This document shows, one piece after another, positions 7,767-17,600 of a stretch of 64,000 bases of DNA. The translations under genes and the position numbers were made by a program. This DNA is from Lachnospiraceae bacterium XBB1006 (GTDB taxonomy: Bacteria; Bacillota; Clostridia; Lachnospirales; Lachnospiraceae). The stretch is taken from NCBI GenBank assembly GCA_900115795.1, contig FOXT01000004.1, positions 62,001 through 126,000 on the forward strand. The letters are read 5' to 3'. The number at the start of each line of letters is the position of its first letter. The stretch's first letter is position 1. Under the pieces are notes generated by a model. That model did not search any database. It saw nothing but the letters and a program-made list of their open reading frames with translations, and was not told the DNA's origin.

Positions 7767-8501
7767 ATGAGTTTTTTTAAGGAATTCAAGGAAGATTTAT
7801 CAACGGCAGCAAAAGAGATGATGCCGGGCGGAGATGAAGCCGAGAATTTAGGGGAAGGATTTATGACAGAAGAAACAGAGGAGTTAGTAGGTGAGAAGAT
7901 GGAAGAGATTGATGAAATGTTAAGAGAAGCAGTTGCACCTATGAAAGAGCAGGAGGTTGCGCCACAGCCGGCTTTCTATCAGCAACAGCCTACACCACCG
8001 GTAGCACCGGCCGCTATGCCAGGTATGGATCATATGGCAAGACCGACAAGTACTGCGACGGAGGAAACAGCAGTGATTACAGAAGGAATGACCATTACCG
8101 GTAATGTAGAATCCACCGGTTCCGTAGAAGTGCGTGGTAATGTTGTAGGCGACGTACGATGCAATGGAAAATTGGTTGTAACCGGTACGATTAACGGAAA
8201 TACACAATCATCTGAGTTTTTTGCTGATAATGCAAGAATTCAGGGAGAGATTATTGCAGAAGGTACTGTTAAGATTGGGAATGGTTCCATTATTGTAGGT
8301 AATTTATCAGCGACATCATCTGTTATTGCAGGTGCTGTTAAGGGTGATATTGATGTCCAGGGTCCGGTTGTTGTGGACACATCTGCTGTTGTTATGGGTA
8401 ACATCAAGTCTCGTTCTGTACAGATTAACAATGGAGCAGTTATCGAAGGATATTGTTCTCAGTGTTATTCTGATATTGATGTTCAGAACGTATTTGGTTA
8501 A
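7767..8501 (+). CDS. Bactofilin (polymer-forming cytoskeletal protein)
   Basis: 244 residues. The N-terminal 95 residues are acidic then Pro-rich, probably a flexible membrane- or partner-binding tail. Residues about 100-240 form the bactofilin core of short valine/glycine-rich strands (EGMTITGNVESTGSVEVRG type repeats) expected to build a beta-helix that polymerises. Bactofilins scaffold localised cell-wall enzymes. The ATG at 7767 is chosen for its GGAGG at 7754-7758; the upstream TTG codon at 7752 has no site. It lies 24 nt after the deacetylase and 14 nt before pyrH, so it is in one transcript with both. Confidence 0.87.
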   Translation: MSFFKEFKEDLSTAAKEMMPGGDEAENLGEGFMTEETEELVGEKMEEIDEMLREAVAPMKEQEVAPQPAFYQQQPTPPVAPAAMPGMDHMARPTSTATEETAVITEGMTITGNVESTGSVEVRGNVVGDVRCNGKLVVTGTINGNTQSSEFFADNARIQGEIIAEGTVKIGNGSIIVGNLSATSSVIAGAVKGDIDVQGPVVVDTSAVVMGNIKSRSVQINNGAVIEGYCSQCYSDIDVQNVFG

Positions 8502-8515
8502 GGAGATGTTTGCGC

Positions 8516-9211
8516 ATGAAGAGAGTGTTACTAAAGCTAAGTGGAGAAGCCTTAGCAGGCGATAAGAAGACCGGATTTGATGAAGCTACTGTTATTGCAG
8601 TAGGGAAACAGGTTAAGCAATTAGTCGATCAAGGAACGGAAGTTGGTATTGTAATTGGTGGTGGAAATTTCTGGCGCGGAAGAACCAGCGAGAATATGGA
8701 TCGCACAAAGGCGGATCAGATTGGTATGCTGGCTACGGTTATGAATTGTATCTATTGTTCGGAAATTTTCCGGAGCGTTGGATTGAAGACAGCAGTGCTG
8801 ACACCATTTGAGTGTGGTTCCTTTACGAAACTGTTTTCTAAAGACAGAGCAAATAAGTATTTTGCAAAAAATATGGTTGTGTTTTTTGCCGGTGGAACCG
8901 GTCATCCGTATTTTTCCACTGATACAGCAACGGTTCTTCGTGCAGTAGAAATTGAGGCAGAGGTTATTTTGCTTGCGAAAGCCATTGATGGGGTATATGA
9001 CAGTGATCCAAAGACCAATCCGAATGCTGTTAGATACGATGAAGTTACCATTTCAGAAGTCATTGATAAGCAGTTAGCCGTAGTTGATTTGACGGCCTCC
9101 ATTATGTGTATGGAGCAGAAGATGCCGATGTATGTTTTTGCGTTGACAGAAGAGAATAGTATCGTGAATGCTATAAGTGGAGAGTTTCATGGTACGAAAG
9201 TATTAGTATAA
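8516..9211 (+). CDS. pyrH: UMP kinase
   Basis: A 231-residue hexameric UMP kinase of the amino-acid-kinase fold, phosphorylating UMP to UDP with ATP. Diagnostic segments are KRVLLKLSGEAL at the start, VIGGGNFWRGR, and the FFAGGTGHPYFSTDTA stretch; DGVYDSDPK is the nucleotide-binding loop. AGGAGA at 8501-8506 supports the ATG at 8516 rather than the TTG at 8510. In most Firmicutes pyrH follows tsf directly; here two envelope genes lie between. Confidence 0.96.
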   Translation: MKRVLLKLSGEALAGDKKTGFDEATVIAVGKQVKQLVDQGTEVGIVIGGGNFWRGRTSENMDRTKADQIGMLATVMNCIYCSEIFRSVGLKTAVLTPFECGSFTKLFSKDRANKYFAKNMVVFFAGGTGHPYFSTDTATVLRAVEIEAEVILLAKAIDGVYDSDPKTNPNAVRYDEVTISEVIDKQLAVVDLTASIMCMEQKMPMYVFALTEENSIVNAISGEFHGTKVLV

Positions 9212-9226
9212 TCACGGAGGTAAGAG

Positions 9227-9781
9227 ATGGACGAGAGATTATTGCCATTCAAAGAGAAAATGGAGAAGTCTCATGCAAATTTGGTGCATGAGTATGGTAC
9301 CATTCGAGCAGGTCGTGCTAATCCGCATGTACTTGATAATATTAAGGTTGATTATTATGGAACGATGTCTGGAATTCAGCAGGTTGCCAATGTTGCTGTT
9401 CCGGAACCGAGAATGATTCAGATTCAACCATGGGACGTATCTTTATTAAAAGAAATTGAGAAAGCAATTAACATGTCAGACTTGGGTATTAACCCAACCA
9501 ACGATGGTAAAGTGATTCGGTTGGTATTCCCTGAATTAACTGAGGAGCGTCGTAAGGAGCTTGCTAAGGAAGTTAAGAAGAAGGGCGAGGATGCGAAGGT
9601 TGCTATCCGAAATATTCGTAGAGATGCCAATGATGCAATGAAGAAGGCAGCAAAGGCAGAGGATTTATCAGAAGATGTAGTTAGCCAGTTAGAGGATGAA
9701 GTCCAGAAGTTGACAGATTCCTACATCAAGAAGATTGATGAAACCATTGATGAGAAATCCAAAGAAATTATGACGGTTTAG
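9227..9781 (+). CDS. frr: Ribosome recycling factor
   Basis: A 184-residue RRF that, with EF-G, splits post-termination ribosomes. It has the standard length and family signatures: the IRAGRANPHVLD helix, PEPRMIQIQPWD, SDLGINPTNDG and the VAIRNIRRDAND C-terminal helix. GGAGG lies 9 nt upstream of the ATG. It is 15 nt after pyrH, the usual pyrH-frr pair. Confidence 0.97.
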   Translation: MDERLLPFKEKMEKSHANLVHEYGTIRAGRANPHVLDNIKVDYYGTMSGIQQVANVAVPEPRMIQIQPWDVSLLKEIEKAINMSDLGINPTNDGKVIRLVFPELTEERRKELAKEVKKKGEDAKVAIRNIRRDANDAMKKAAKAEDLSEDVVSQLEDEVQKLTDSYIKKIDETIDEKSKEIMTV

Positions 9782-9788
9782 ACATTGT

Positions 9789-9825
9789 GGGGACACGCGA
9801 ATTGCATGTCCCCTACTATTTTAAT
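9789..9825 (+). terminator. Hairpin between frr and uppS, weak or partial terminator
   Basis: Stem GGGGACA (9789-9795) / TGTCCCC (9807-9813) followed by TACTATTTTAATT, a broken T-run. It may give partial termination or a processing site between frr and the uppS operon. No separate promoter is evident before uppS. Confidence 0.45.
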
Positions 9826-9839
9826 TGCGTGGTGAGAAA

Positions 9840-10544
9840 ATGAAAGAATTAAATCATATAGCGATTATATTAGATGGAAATGGTCGCTGGGCGAAGAAAC
9901 GCGGATTACCTCGAAAGATGGGGCATATTCAGGGCGCGAAGAACGTAGAAAAGACGTGTCGGTTATGTCATAAGAAGGGAATTAAGTATTTAACGATTTA
10001 TGCGTTCTCAACGGAAAATTGGAAACGTCCTGAAGATGAGGTGAACGCAATCATGGGATTATTTGATTCGTACCTTGATTCTTGCATCCGCACATCGAAG
10101 AAAGATAATATGCGCGTACGGTTATTGGGTGACCGAAATGGGCTTATTCAATTGCTACCGAAAATTGAGAGACTTGAAGCGATATCGAAAGATAATACTG
10201 GACTCAATTTACAGATTTGTATTAATTATGGCTCAAGAAATGAAATCGTACGAGGAATTCAGCAAATCGCTGGTCGGGTTGCAGCAGGCGAGCTTCGTCC
10301 TGATGAGATTAGCGAAACAACAATTAGTGATTCCCTGGACACAGCAGGAATCCCGGATCCGGATTTGATGATTCGAACCAGTGGAGAGCAGAGACTTTCC
10401 AATTATTTATTGTGGCAGCTTGCGTATACAGAGTTTTATTTTACACCGGTTGCATGGCCTGATTTTAATGAAAAAGAGTTGGATTTAGCAATTGACACTT
10501 ATTATCATCGGGATCGAAGATTTGGTGGAGTGAAGGAGGAATAA
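9840..10544 (+). CDS. uppS: Undecaprenyl (isoprenyl) diphosphate synthase
   Basis: A 234-residue cis-prenyltransferase that condenses isopentenyl diphosphate onto farnesyl diphosphate to make the C55 lipid carrier for cell-wall synthesis. The catalytic IILDGNGRWAKKRGLPR motif is at the N-terminus (Asp in LDGNG), followed by YAFSTENWKRP and the C-terminal IRTSGEQRLSNYLLWQ. The ATG at 9840 gives the common N-terminus; GGTGAG precedes it closely. It heads the uppS-cdsA-dxr-rseP-ispG-polC series. Confidence 0.95.
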   Translation: MKELNHIAIILDGNGRWAKKRGLPRKMGHIQGAKNVEKTCRLCHKKGIKYLTIYAFSTENWKRPEDEVNAIMGLFDSYLDSCIRTSKKDNMRVRLLGDRNGLIQLLPKIERLEAISKDNTGLNLQICINYGSRNEIVRGIQQIAGRVAAGELRPDEISETTISDSLDTAGIPDPDLMIRTSGEQRLSNYLLWQLAYTEFYFTPVAWPDFNEKELDLAIDTYYHRDRRFGGVKEE

Positions 10545-10549
10545 GCTAC

Positions 10550-11356
10550 GTGTTTAAGACAAGATTAATAAGTGGAATTGTGTTAGTTGCAATTGCACTT
10601 GTTTTGATAATTAATGGAGGTGAGTTATTGCTTGCATCCATGGGTGTGATTTCCTTGATTGGGTTATTTGAGTTGTATCGTGTATTTCAGATTCACAACA
10701 AGTTAATGGGATTTGTAGGATATGCAATGACCATACTGTACTACAGTAATTTATACAAACCCTTCATAGAAGATCCGTTTTTGATGCTTGTTCCTGGAAT
10801 GATGTTGATATTGGCAATTTATGTTTTTTCATTTCCAAAATATCATGCAAATCAGATGTTAAGTGCATTTTTTGGTGTTTTTTATGTTGCTGTATTGATT
10901 TCCTATGTTTATCAAACAAGAATGTTGTCAGAGGGCAGCTATTTGGTATGGCTGATTTTCTTATCCTCTTGGGGATGTGATACCTGTGCCTATTGTGCAG
11001 GAAGGTTGTATGGAAAACATAAGATGGCACCGGTATTAAGCCCGAAGAAAACGGTGGAAGGGGCAATCGGTGGTGTGATAGGAAGCATTTTGCTCACACT
11101 TTTGTACAGTGTGATTATGCGGCAGTTTATGGATATACCGAATAACACCATTTATGTGATGCTTGCAGTAAGTGCAGTAGGTGCATTTATTTCTATGATT
11201 GGCGATTTGGCAGCATCCGCAATTAAACGAAATTATGAAGTGAAAGATTACGGAAAGCTCATTCCGGGTCATGGCGGAATCCTGGATCGGTTTGATAGTG
11301 TATTTTTTACTGCACCAATTGTATACTACATGGCGGTTATGTTGTTAAAGATTTAG
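10550..11356 (+). CDS. cdsA: Phosphatidate cytidylyltransferase (CDP-diglyceride synthase)
   Basis: A 268-residue polytopic membrane enzyme making CDP-diacylglycerol from CTP and phosphatidate for phospholipid synthesis. There are about seven or eight hydrophobic segments. The C-terminal family signature is clear: SPKKTVEGAIGG, then SMIGDLAASAIKR and KDYGKLIPGHGGILDRFDS. Start is GTG at 10550, 5 nt after the uppS stop, with AAGGAGGA at 10533-10540. It is translationally close to uppS. Confidence 0.95.
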   Translation: MFKTRLISGIVLVAIALVLIINGGELLLASMGVISLIGLFELYRVFQIHNKLMGFVGYAMTILYYSNLYKPFIEDPFLMLVPGMMLILAIYVFSFPKYHANQMLSAFFGVFYVAVLISYVYQTRMLSEGSYLVWLIFLSSWGCDTCAYCAGRLYGKHKMAPVLSPKKTVEGAIGGVIGSILLTLLYSVIMRQFMDIPNNTIYVMLAVSAVGAFISMIGDLAASAIKRNYEVKDYGKLIPGHGGILDRFDSVFFTAPIVYYMAVMLLKI

Positions 11357-11364
11357 GAGTAGAT

Positions 11365-12513
11365 ATGAAAAAAGTAGCGATTTTGGGTTCCACCGGTTCC
11401 ATTGGAACACAGACGCTGGATGTGATTTCCAGACAAGATGATTTGAAGGTGGTAGCTCTTTCAGCAGGGAAAAATATTACACGGTTGGAACAGCAAATTC
11501 GGCAGTTTAAGCCGGAGATAGCTGCGGTTTGGGAAGAAGAGGATGCAAAACGGTTGCGATTGGCTGTCGCGGATTTGCAAGTAAAAATTGTTTCCGGTAT
11601 GGAAGGATTAATTATGATTTCGGAATGGGAATCCTCGGATATTCTAGTGACCGCGATTGTTGGAATGATAGGAATTCGACCTACCATAGCAGCTATTCAG
11701 GCGGGAAAAGATATCGCACTAGCAAACAAAGAGACGTTGGTTACGGCAGGGCATATTATTATTCCTATGATTCAGGAATATGGTGTTTCGCTGCTCCCGG
11801 TTGACAGTGAACATTCCGCGATTTTTCAATGTTTAGACAAAGATAAAAGAAATGATATCTCCAGAATATGGTTAACAGCTTCCGGAGGTCCTTTTTTAGG
11901 AAGAACCAGGAAAGAGTTAGAATCGGTTACATTATCTGATGCATTGAAACATCCGAATTGGTCCATGGGAAAGAAAATTACGGTGGATTCTGCTACGTTG
12001 GTTAATAAAGGCTTAGAAATAATGGAAGCCAAGTGGCTATTTCATGTTTCCTTAGAGCAGATTCAGGTCTTGGTGCATCCGCAAAGTGTTATTCATTCCG
12101 CTGTGGAATTTGCGGATGGGGCAGTGATTGCGCAAATGGGAACCCCGGATATGCGACTTCCAATCCAATATGCGTTACTGTATCCGGAACGACGTACGAT
12201 TCCGGGAGAAAAGCTTGATTTCTATAAATTGGCACAGATGACGTTTAGTGAAGCAGATGAAACAACGTTTCGCGGATTGTATTTGGCAAAAGAGGCATTG
12301 AAGAGAGGTGGAAACGTACCAACGATATTCAATGCCGCCAATGAGAAAGCGGTTTCCCTTTTCTTGAAAGAGAAGATTTCGTTTCTTCAGATTACAGAGT
12401 ATATCGAAGAATGTATGAATGAAATAAAAGAGATTAAGAATCCAAATGTAGAAGAGATTTTGTTTACACAGCAGATGACAGAAGACTTTATAGAAAGTAG
12501 GTATTGTTCATGA
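11365..12513 (+). CDS. dxr: 1-deoxy-D-xylulose 5-phosphate reductoisomerase
   Basis: A 382-residue MEP-pathway enzyme converting DXP to MEP with NADPH. The N-terminal LGSTGSIGTQTLDVI is the NADPH-binding glycine motif. The metal and substrate segments LLPVDSEHSAIFQC, LTASGGPF and HPNWSMGKKITVDSATL are intact. Length is normal for the family. The stop codon overlaps the start of rseP in an ATGA arrangement. Confidence 0.96.
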   Translation: MKKVAILGSTGSIGTQTLDVISRQDDLKVVALSAGKNITRLEQQIRQFKPEIAAVWEEEDAKRLRLAVADLQVKIVSGMEGLIMISEWESSDILVTAIVGMIGIRPTIAAIQAGKDIALANKETLVTAGHIIIPMIQEYGVSLLPVDSEHSAIFQCLDKDKRNDISRIWLTASGGPFLGRTRKELESVTLSDALKHPNWSMGKKITVDSATLVNKGLEIMEAKWLFHVSLEQIQVLVHPQSVIHSAVEFADGAVIAQMGTPDMRLPIQYALLYPERRTIPGEKLDFYKLAQMTFSEADETTFRGLYLAKEALKRGGNVPTIFNAANEKAVSLFLKEKISFLQITEYIEECMNEIKEIKNPNVEEILFTQQMTEDFIESRYCS

Positions 12514-13541
12514 GCATTGTTATAGCAATTATTATATTCAGTTTGATTATCATTTTTCATGAATTGGGGCATTTTCTGCTTGCAAAAGCAAACCATATTC
12601 GCGTCAATGAATTTAGCTTAGGCTTGGGTCCAACGTTATTTGGGGTTACAAAAGGTGAGACCAAATATAGTTTGAAACTGTTGCCTTTTGGTGGTGTATG
12701 TATGATGGAAGGCGAAGATGAAGAAAGTGATGACGCACGCTCTTTTCAGAAACAATCGGTATGGGCTAGAATGAGCGTTGTTTTTGCCGGTCCGTTATTT
12801 AATTTTATTATGGCATTTGTCCTCGCCATGATTGTGATTATCATTGCAGGATACGGTACGAGTACCGTGGGTGATGTGGCAGATGGTTACAGTGCGCAAC
12901 AAGCAGGAATTAGAGCCGGGGATCGGATTACAAAATTAAATAGTAAGCATATCCATTTGTTTAAAGAATTGACGTTTTATATGTTCGTTCATAACGGTGA
13001 GGATGTAAAGGTGACTTATGAACGTAATGGAAAAGAGCATCAGGCGGTGTTAAAGCCTACAAAGGATGAAAAGAGTGGCCGTTATGTGATTGGTGTAACC
13101 AGTTCCCCGTATCAGAAGGGAAATGTGTTGGACGTATTACGTTATAGCTTTTATGATGTTAAATATTATATTGATACCACGTTGGTTAGTCTGAAGTTGT
13201 TGGTAACCGGTGGTGTGAGTGTAAATGATTTATCCGGACCGGTTGGAATTGTATCCTCCATAGGACAGACTTATGAAGAGAGTCAAAAGAGCGGTGCCTT
13301 GTATGTATTTCTGAATATGGCAACTATGTGCATTTTGCTATCTGCAAATCTTGGGGTAATGAATCTGTTACCTATACCGGCTTTGGACGGCGGACGATTG
13401 CTTTTTATGATTGTAGAAGTCGTTCGTGGAAAACGTGTGGATCCGGATAAAGAAGGAATGGTTCATTTAGCAGGAATCGTGCTGTTGTTAGGACTAATGG
13501 TTTTGATTATGTTTAATGATATTCGTAAGATTATCTTTTAA
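12510..13541 (+). CDS. rseP: RIP metalloprotease RseP/RasP (site-2 protease)
   Basis: A 343-residue intramembrane zinc protease. The zinc-binding FHELGHFLLAK motif lies in the first membrane segment (His and Glu near residues 17-22). A PDZ domain occupies about 115-190, and the third zinc ligand motif NLLPIPALDGG is near residue 290. It cleaves anti-sigma factors and leftover signal peptides. The ATG at 12510 overlaps the dxr stop (ATGA), indicating translational coupling. Confidence 0.95.
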   Translation: MSIVIAIIIFSLIIIFHELGHFLLAKANHIRVNEFSLGLGPTLFGVTKGETKYSLKLLPFGGVCMMEGEDEESDDARSFQKQSVWARMSVVFAGPLFNFIMAFVLAMIVIIIAGYGTSTVGDVADGYSAQQAGIRAGDRITKLNSKHIHLFKELTFYMFVHNGEDVKVTYERNGKEHQAVLKPTKDEKSGRYVIGVTSSPYQKGNVLDVLRYSFYDVKYYIDTTLVSLKLLVTGGVSVNDLSGPVGIVSSIGQTYEESQKSGALYVFLNMATMCILLSANLGVMNLLPIPALDGGRLLFMIVEVVRGKRVDPDKEGMVHLAGIVLLLGLMVLIMFNDIRKIIF

Positions 13542-13553
13542 TTAGGGAGTAAT

Positions 13554-14606
13554 ATGAGAAGAAATAGTAGAGAAATTTCCATAGGAAATGTAATGATTGG
13601 TGGAAATCATAGTATTAAAATTCAGTCCATGTGTAATACAAAAACACAGGACGTAAATGCAACCGTTCAGCAGATTCATAAGTTAACGGAATGTGGCTGT
13701 GAAATTATTCGCTGTGCAGTTCCAAATGAAGAGGCGGCAGTTGCGTTAGGTGAGATTAAGAAACAGATAACCATCCCGTTGGTTGCGGATATTCATTTTG
13801 ATTATCGTTTGGCTATTTTGGCAATGCAAAACGGTGCAGATAAGATTCGCATCAATCCCGGAAATATTGGAAGCATTGATAAAATAGAAGCGGTTGTGAA
13901 AGAGGCGAAAGCACGTAATATACCGATTCGTGTTGGTGTAAACAGTGGATCTTTGGAAAAAAATCTGATTGAAAAATACCATGGTGTTACGGCAGAGGGA
14001 ATCGTAGAGAGTGCATTGGATAAAGTTGCAATCATTGAAAAGATGGGATATGAAAATCTGGTGGTGAGTATTAAAACATCGGATGTGCTTATGTGTGTCA
14101 AAGCCCATGAGCTGATTTCGCAGCGTATGGACTATCCGCTACATGTTGGAATTACGGAAGCAGGTACAGTCTGGTCCGGAAATATCAAATCTGCCATAGG
14201 ATTGGGATTGATATTAAATCAGGGAATTGGTGATACGATTCGTGTGTCTTTAACGGGTGATCCGGTTCAGGAGGTATTATCCGCGAAGCAGATTCTCAGA
14301 ACCTTGGGAATTCGTAAGGGAGGCATTGAAGTGGTGTCTTGTCCTACATGTGGTCGTACACAGATTGATTTAATTCCACTTGCGAATAAGGTGGAGGAAC
14401 TTGTTTCCGGCTATGATCTTTCCCTAAAAGTTGCTGTTATGGGATGTGTGGTAAATGGTCCCGGTGAAGCGCGAGAGGCTGATTTGGGTATTGCAGGTGG
14501 AATCGGAGAAGGACTACTTATAAAGAAAGGCGAGATTATACGGAAGGTTCCGGAAAATGAGTTGTTGAATACGTTAAAGTATGAGTTGGATCATTGGAGT
14601 GAGTAG
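13554..14606 (+). CDS. ispG: 4-hydroxy-3-methylbut-2-enyl diphosphate synthase (flavodoxin)
   Basis: A 350-residue [4Fe-4S] enzyme converting MEcPP to HMBPP in the MEP pathway. The iron-sulfur ligands are in CPTCGRT (about residues 264-267) and GCVVNGPGEA (Cys near 299, with the nearby Glu as fourth ligand). The TIM-barrel segment DKIRINPGNIGS is also present. It is the short bacterial form without the extra insert. It lies with dxr here; ispH is further along at 54706. Confidence 0.96.
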   Translation: MRRNSREISIGNVMIGGNHSIKIQSMCNTKTQDVNATVQQIHKLTECGCEIIRCAVPNEEAAVALGEIKKQITIPLVADIHFDYRLAILAMQNGADKIRINPGNIGSIDKIEAVVKEAKARNIPIRVGVNSGSLEKNLIEKYHGVTAEGIVESALDKVAIIEKMGYENLVVSIKTSDVLMCVKAHELISQRMDYPLHVGITEAGTVWSGNIKSAIGLGLILNQGIGDTIRVSLTGDPVQEVLSAKQILRTLGIRKGGIEVVSCPTCGRTQIDLIPLANKVEELVSGYDLSLKVAVMGCVVNGPGEAREADLGIAGGIGEGLLIKKGEIIRKVPENELLNTLKYELDHWSE

Positions 14607-14609
14607 TGC

Positions 14610-17600
14610 ATGGCAAAGAAGTTTTTTGACGTCTTTGGAGATTTAAAATTAGATGCGGAGTTGACAAGTCTTTTGCAGGATGTGGAAATTGAGAAGATTT
14701 CCACAAATTCTGCAAGAGACTTTTTGCGTGTTTATTTTTCTAGTCCAAGGCTTATTTTTAAACAAAAAATATATACCATCGAAGAAGAACTTAAGAAGCA
14801 AATCTTTCGAAATACCAACGTGCAGATTTGTATTATTGAAAAATTTCATCTTTCAAAGCAATACCGACCAAGTACGTTGTTTGCGGACTATAAGGAAAGT
14901 ATGTTGCTTGAGCTGCATCATAAGAATGCGCTTTTGTACAGTGTTTTGGAAACAGCAAAAATTGCATTTGAAGATGATTCTACCATGAAGTTGACGCTAA
15001 AGAAAACCCTGGTATCGGAAGAATTAGAGCCGCAGTTGGTGGAATACCTAAACAAGGTGTTTTTGGAACGATGTGGATTGTCTGTTATTATTGATACCGA
15101 CTATTATGCATCGGATTGGGCTTTGCACGAGGAAGAAAATGAGCGGCAAATAAAGCAACGTGTGCAACAGATTATGGGGAATTCTTCATTTGGACAGCGT
15201 AAGGAAGAGGAGGAAGAAGCACTTCCGAACAATATGGAGGAGAAGGAAAAGGGTGGTAAGCATACTGCAAAAGCGGAATCCAAAGGGGAAACTACAGAAA
15301 AAACCGGCAAGAAAAGTGGCCCACGTCCGGTGGTAATGTCTAATAATCCGGATGTTGTGTATGGACGTGATTTTGATACGGAGGCCATGGAAATTAGCGA
15401 AATTGAAGGCGAAATTGGAGAGGTAACCATTCGTGGGTGTATTCTTTCTGTCGACAGTCGCGAAATTCGAAATGAGCGTACCATTTTGATGTTCAACATT
15501 ACGGATTATACGGATACCATATGTTTCAAAATGTTTGCTGCAAATGAGCAGGTTTCGGAGATTATGGCAGGAGTATGCAAGGGCGGATTTTTTAAAGTGA
15601 AAGGTACGGTCATGACGGACCGATATGACCATGAATTAACGCTGCAAAACATTTTTGGAATTAAAAAAATCCCGGATTTCCGTGTCAGCCGAATGGATAC
15701 TGCTGTAAATAAGCGTGTGGAATTGCATTGCCATACAAAAATGAGCGACATGGATGGCGTTTCGGATGCGAAGGAAATTGTGAAACGTGCAGTTGCCTGG
15801 GGACACAAAGCCATTGCAATAACCGATCATGGAAATGTACAGGCGTTCCCAGAGGCATTTCATGCAATTCGTGATATGAAAGATGCAGAAACGCGGGTTA
15901 TCTATGGCGTTGAAGGATATTTGGTAGATGATACCAAAGGAATGGTTGTCAATAGCAAAGGACAGTCGTTAGAGGACACGTATGTTGTTTTTGACTTAGA
16001 AACCACGGGATTAAGTGCAATTTCGGATACCATCATTGAAATTGGTGCAGTAAAAGTAGAAGCTGGAGTTATTACCGATCGATTTTCAACCTTTGTAAAC
16101 CCGAAGGTGCCCATCCCGTTTCGAATCGAGCAATTAACATCCATCAATGATGAGATGGTTATGAACGCACCTACAATCGATGTAGTGTTACCGCAGTTTA
16201 TGGAGTTTTGTAAAGGCGCTATAATGGTTGCACATAATGCCGAATTTGATATGGGATTTGTCTCAGCAGAATGCGAAAAACAGGGGATACCATGTGAATT
16301 CACGGTGGTAGACACAGTTGCTATGGCAAGAACGCTGATTCCAACTATAGCAAAATACAAGCTGGATCAGGTGGCAAAAGCATTAAAAATAGATTTGGGC
16401 CATCATCATCGTGCGGTGGATGATGCCGAATGTACGGCGCATATTTTTATTAAGCTATGTGAACGTCTAAAGGATGCAGAGTGCTATAATCTAGATGCCG
16501 CCAATGCTTTGGCACAATCATCGGAAGACACCATTCGTAAATTACCGCAATATCATGTGATTTTGCTAGCACAAAATGAAGTAGGACGCGTTAACTTATA
16601 TCGTTTGGTGTCCTTCTCTCATTTAAAGTATTTTCATCGTTTCCCGAAAATACCAAAAAGTTTAATTGAACGTTATCGTGAGGGAATTATTGTGGGATCC
16701 GCTTGTGAAGCAGGCGAGTTATACCAGGCAATCGTACGACAAAAGTCTTCACGAGAACTGGCAAATATCGTGAATTTTTACGATTATCTGGAAATTCAAC
16801 CTTTGGCAAATAATGAGTTTATGATTCGTGGAGAGGATCCAATGTTCGAATCGGTGGAGGATTTGAAGAATATAAATAAACGCATCGTTAAGCTTGGGGA
16901 ATCCTTCAAAAAACCGGTGGTTGCAACCTGTGATGTGCACTACTTAGATCCGGAAGATGAAATCTATCGTCGTATTATACTGGTGGGAAAGGGATTTGAG
17001 GATGAGCCATCCGCGTTGTACTTGCGAACAACAGAAGAAATGTTAAAAGAATTTGAGTATCTAGGGCGTGAAAAGGCCATGGAAGTGGTTGTCGAGAACA
17101 CCAACAAAATTGCGGATATGTGCGAATACATAGAACCGGTGCGCCCGGACAAATGTCCTCCTGTAATTCCGGATTCAGACAAAACATTACGTAGCATTTG
17201 TTATCGAAAAGCAACCTCCATCTACGGAGACCCGTTACCAAAGGTAGTGGAAGAACGATTGGAACGAGAATTGACGTCCATTATTGGAAATGGATTTGCC
17301 GTTATGTATATCATAGCCCAAAAGCTGGTATGGAAATCCAATGAAGATGGATACCTTGTTGGTTCGAGAGGCTCTGTTGGTTCTTCTTTTGTTGCGACTA
17401 TGGCAGGTATTACGGAGGTAAATCCCTTGCCGCCGCATTATTATTGTTCGGAGTGTCATTACAGTGATTTTGAGTCGGAAGAGGTAAAAGCCCTTGCGGG
17501 ACGATCCGGCTGCGATCTTCCAAAAAAGAAGTGCCCGAATTGTGGAAAAGAACTGGTACGAGAAGGGTTTGATATTCCGTTTGAAACATTCCTTGGATTC

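Noticed and set aside
10063-10368. A 101-residue plus-strand frame inside uppS
   Set aside because: Overlaps the conserved core of uppS in another frame and matches no family.
15902-16360. Minus-strand frame of 152 residues inside polC
   Set aside because: Antisense to the exonuclease domain of polC, no ribosome binding site.
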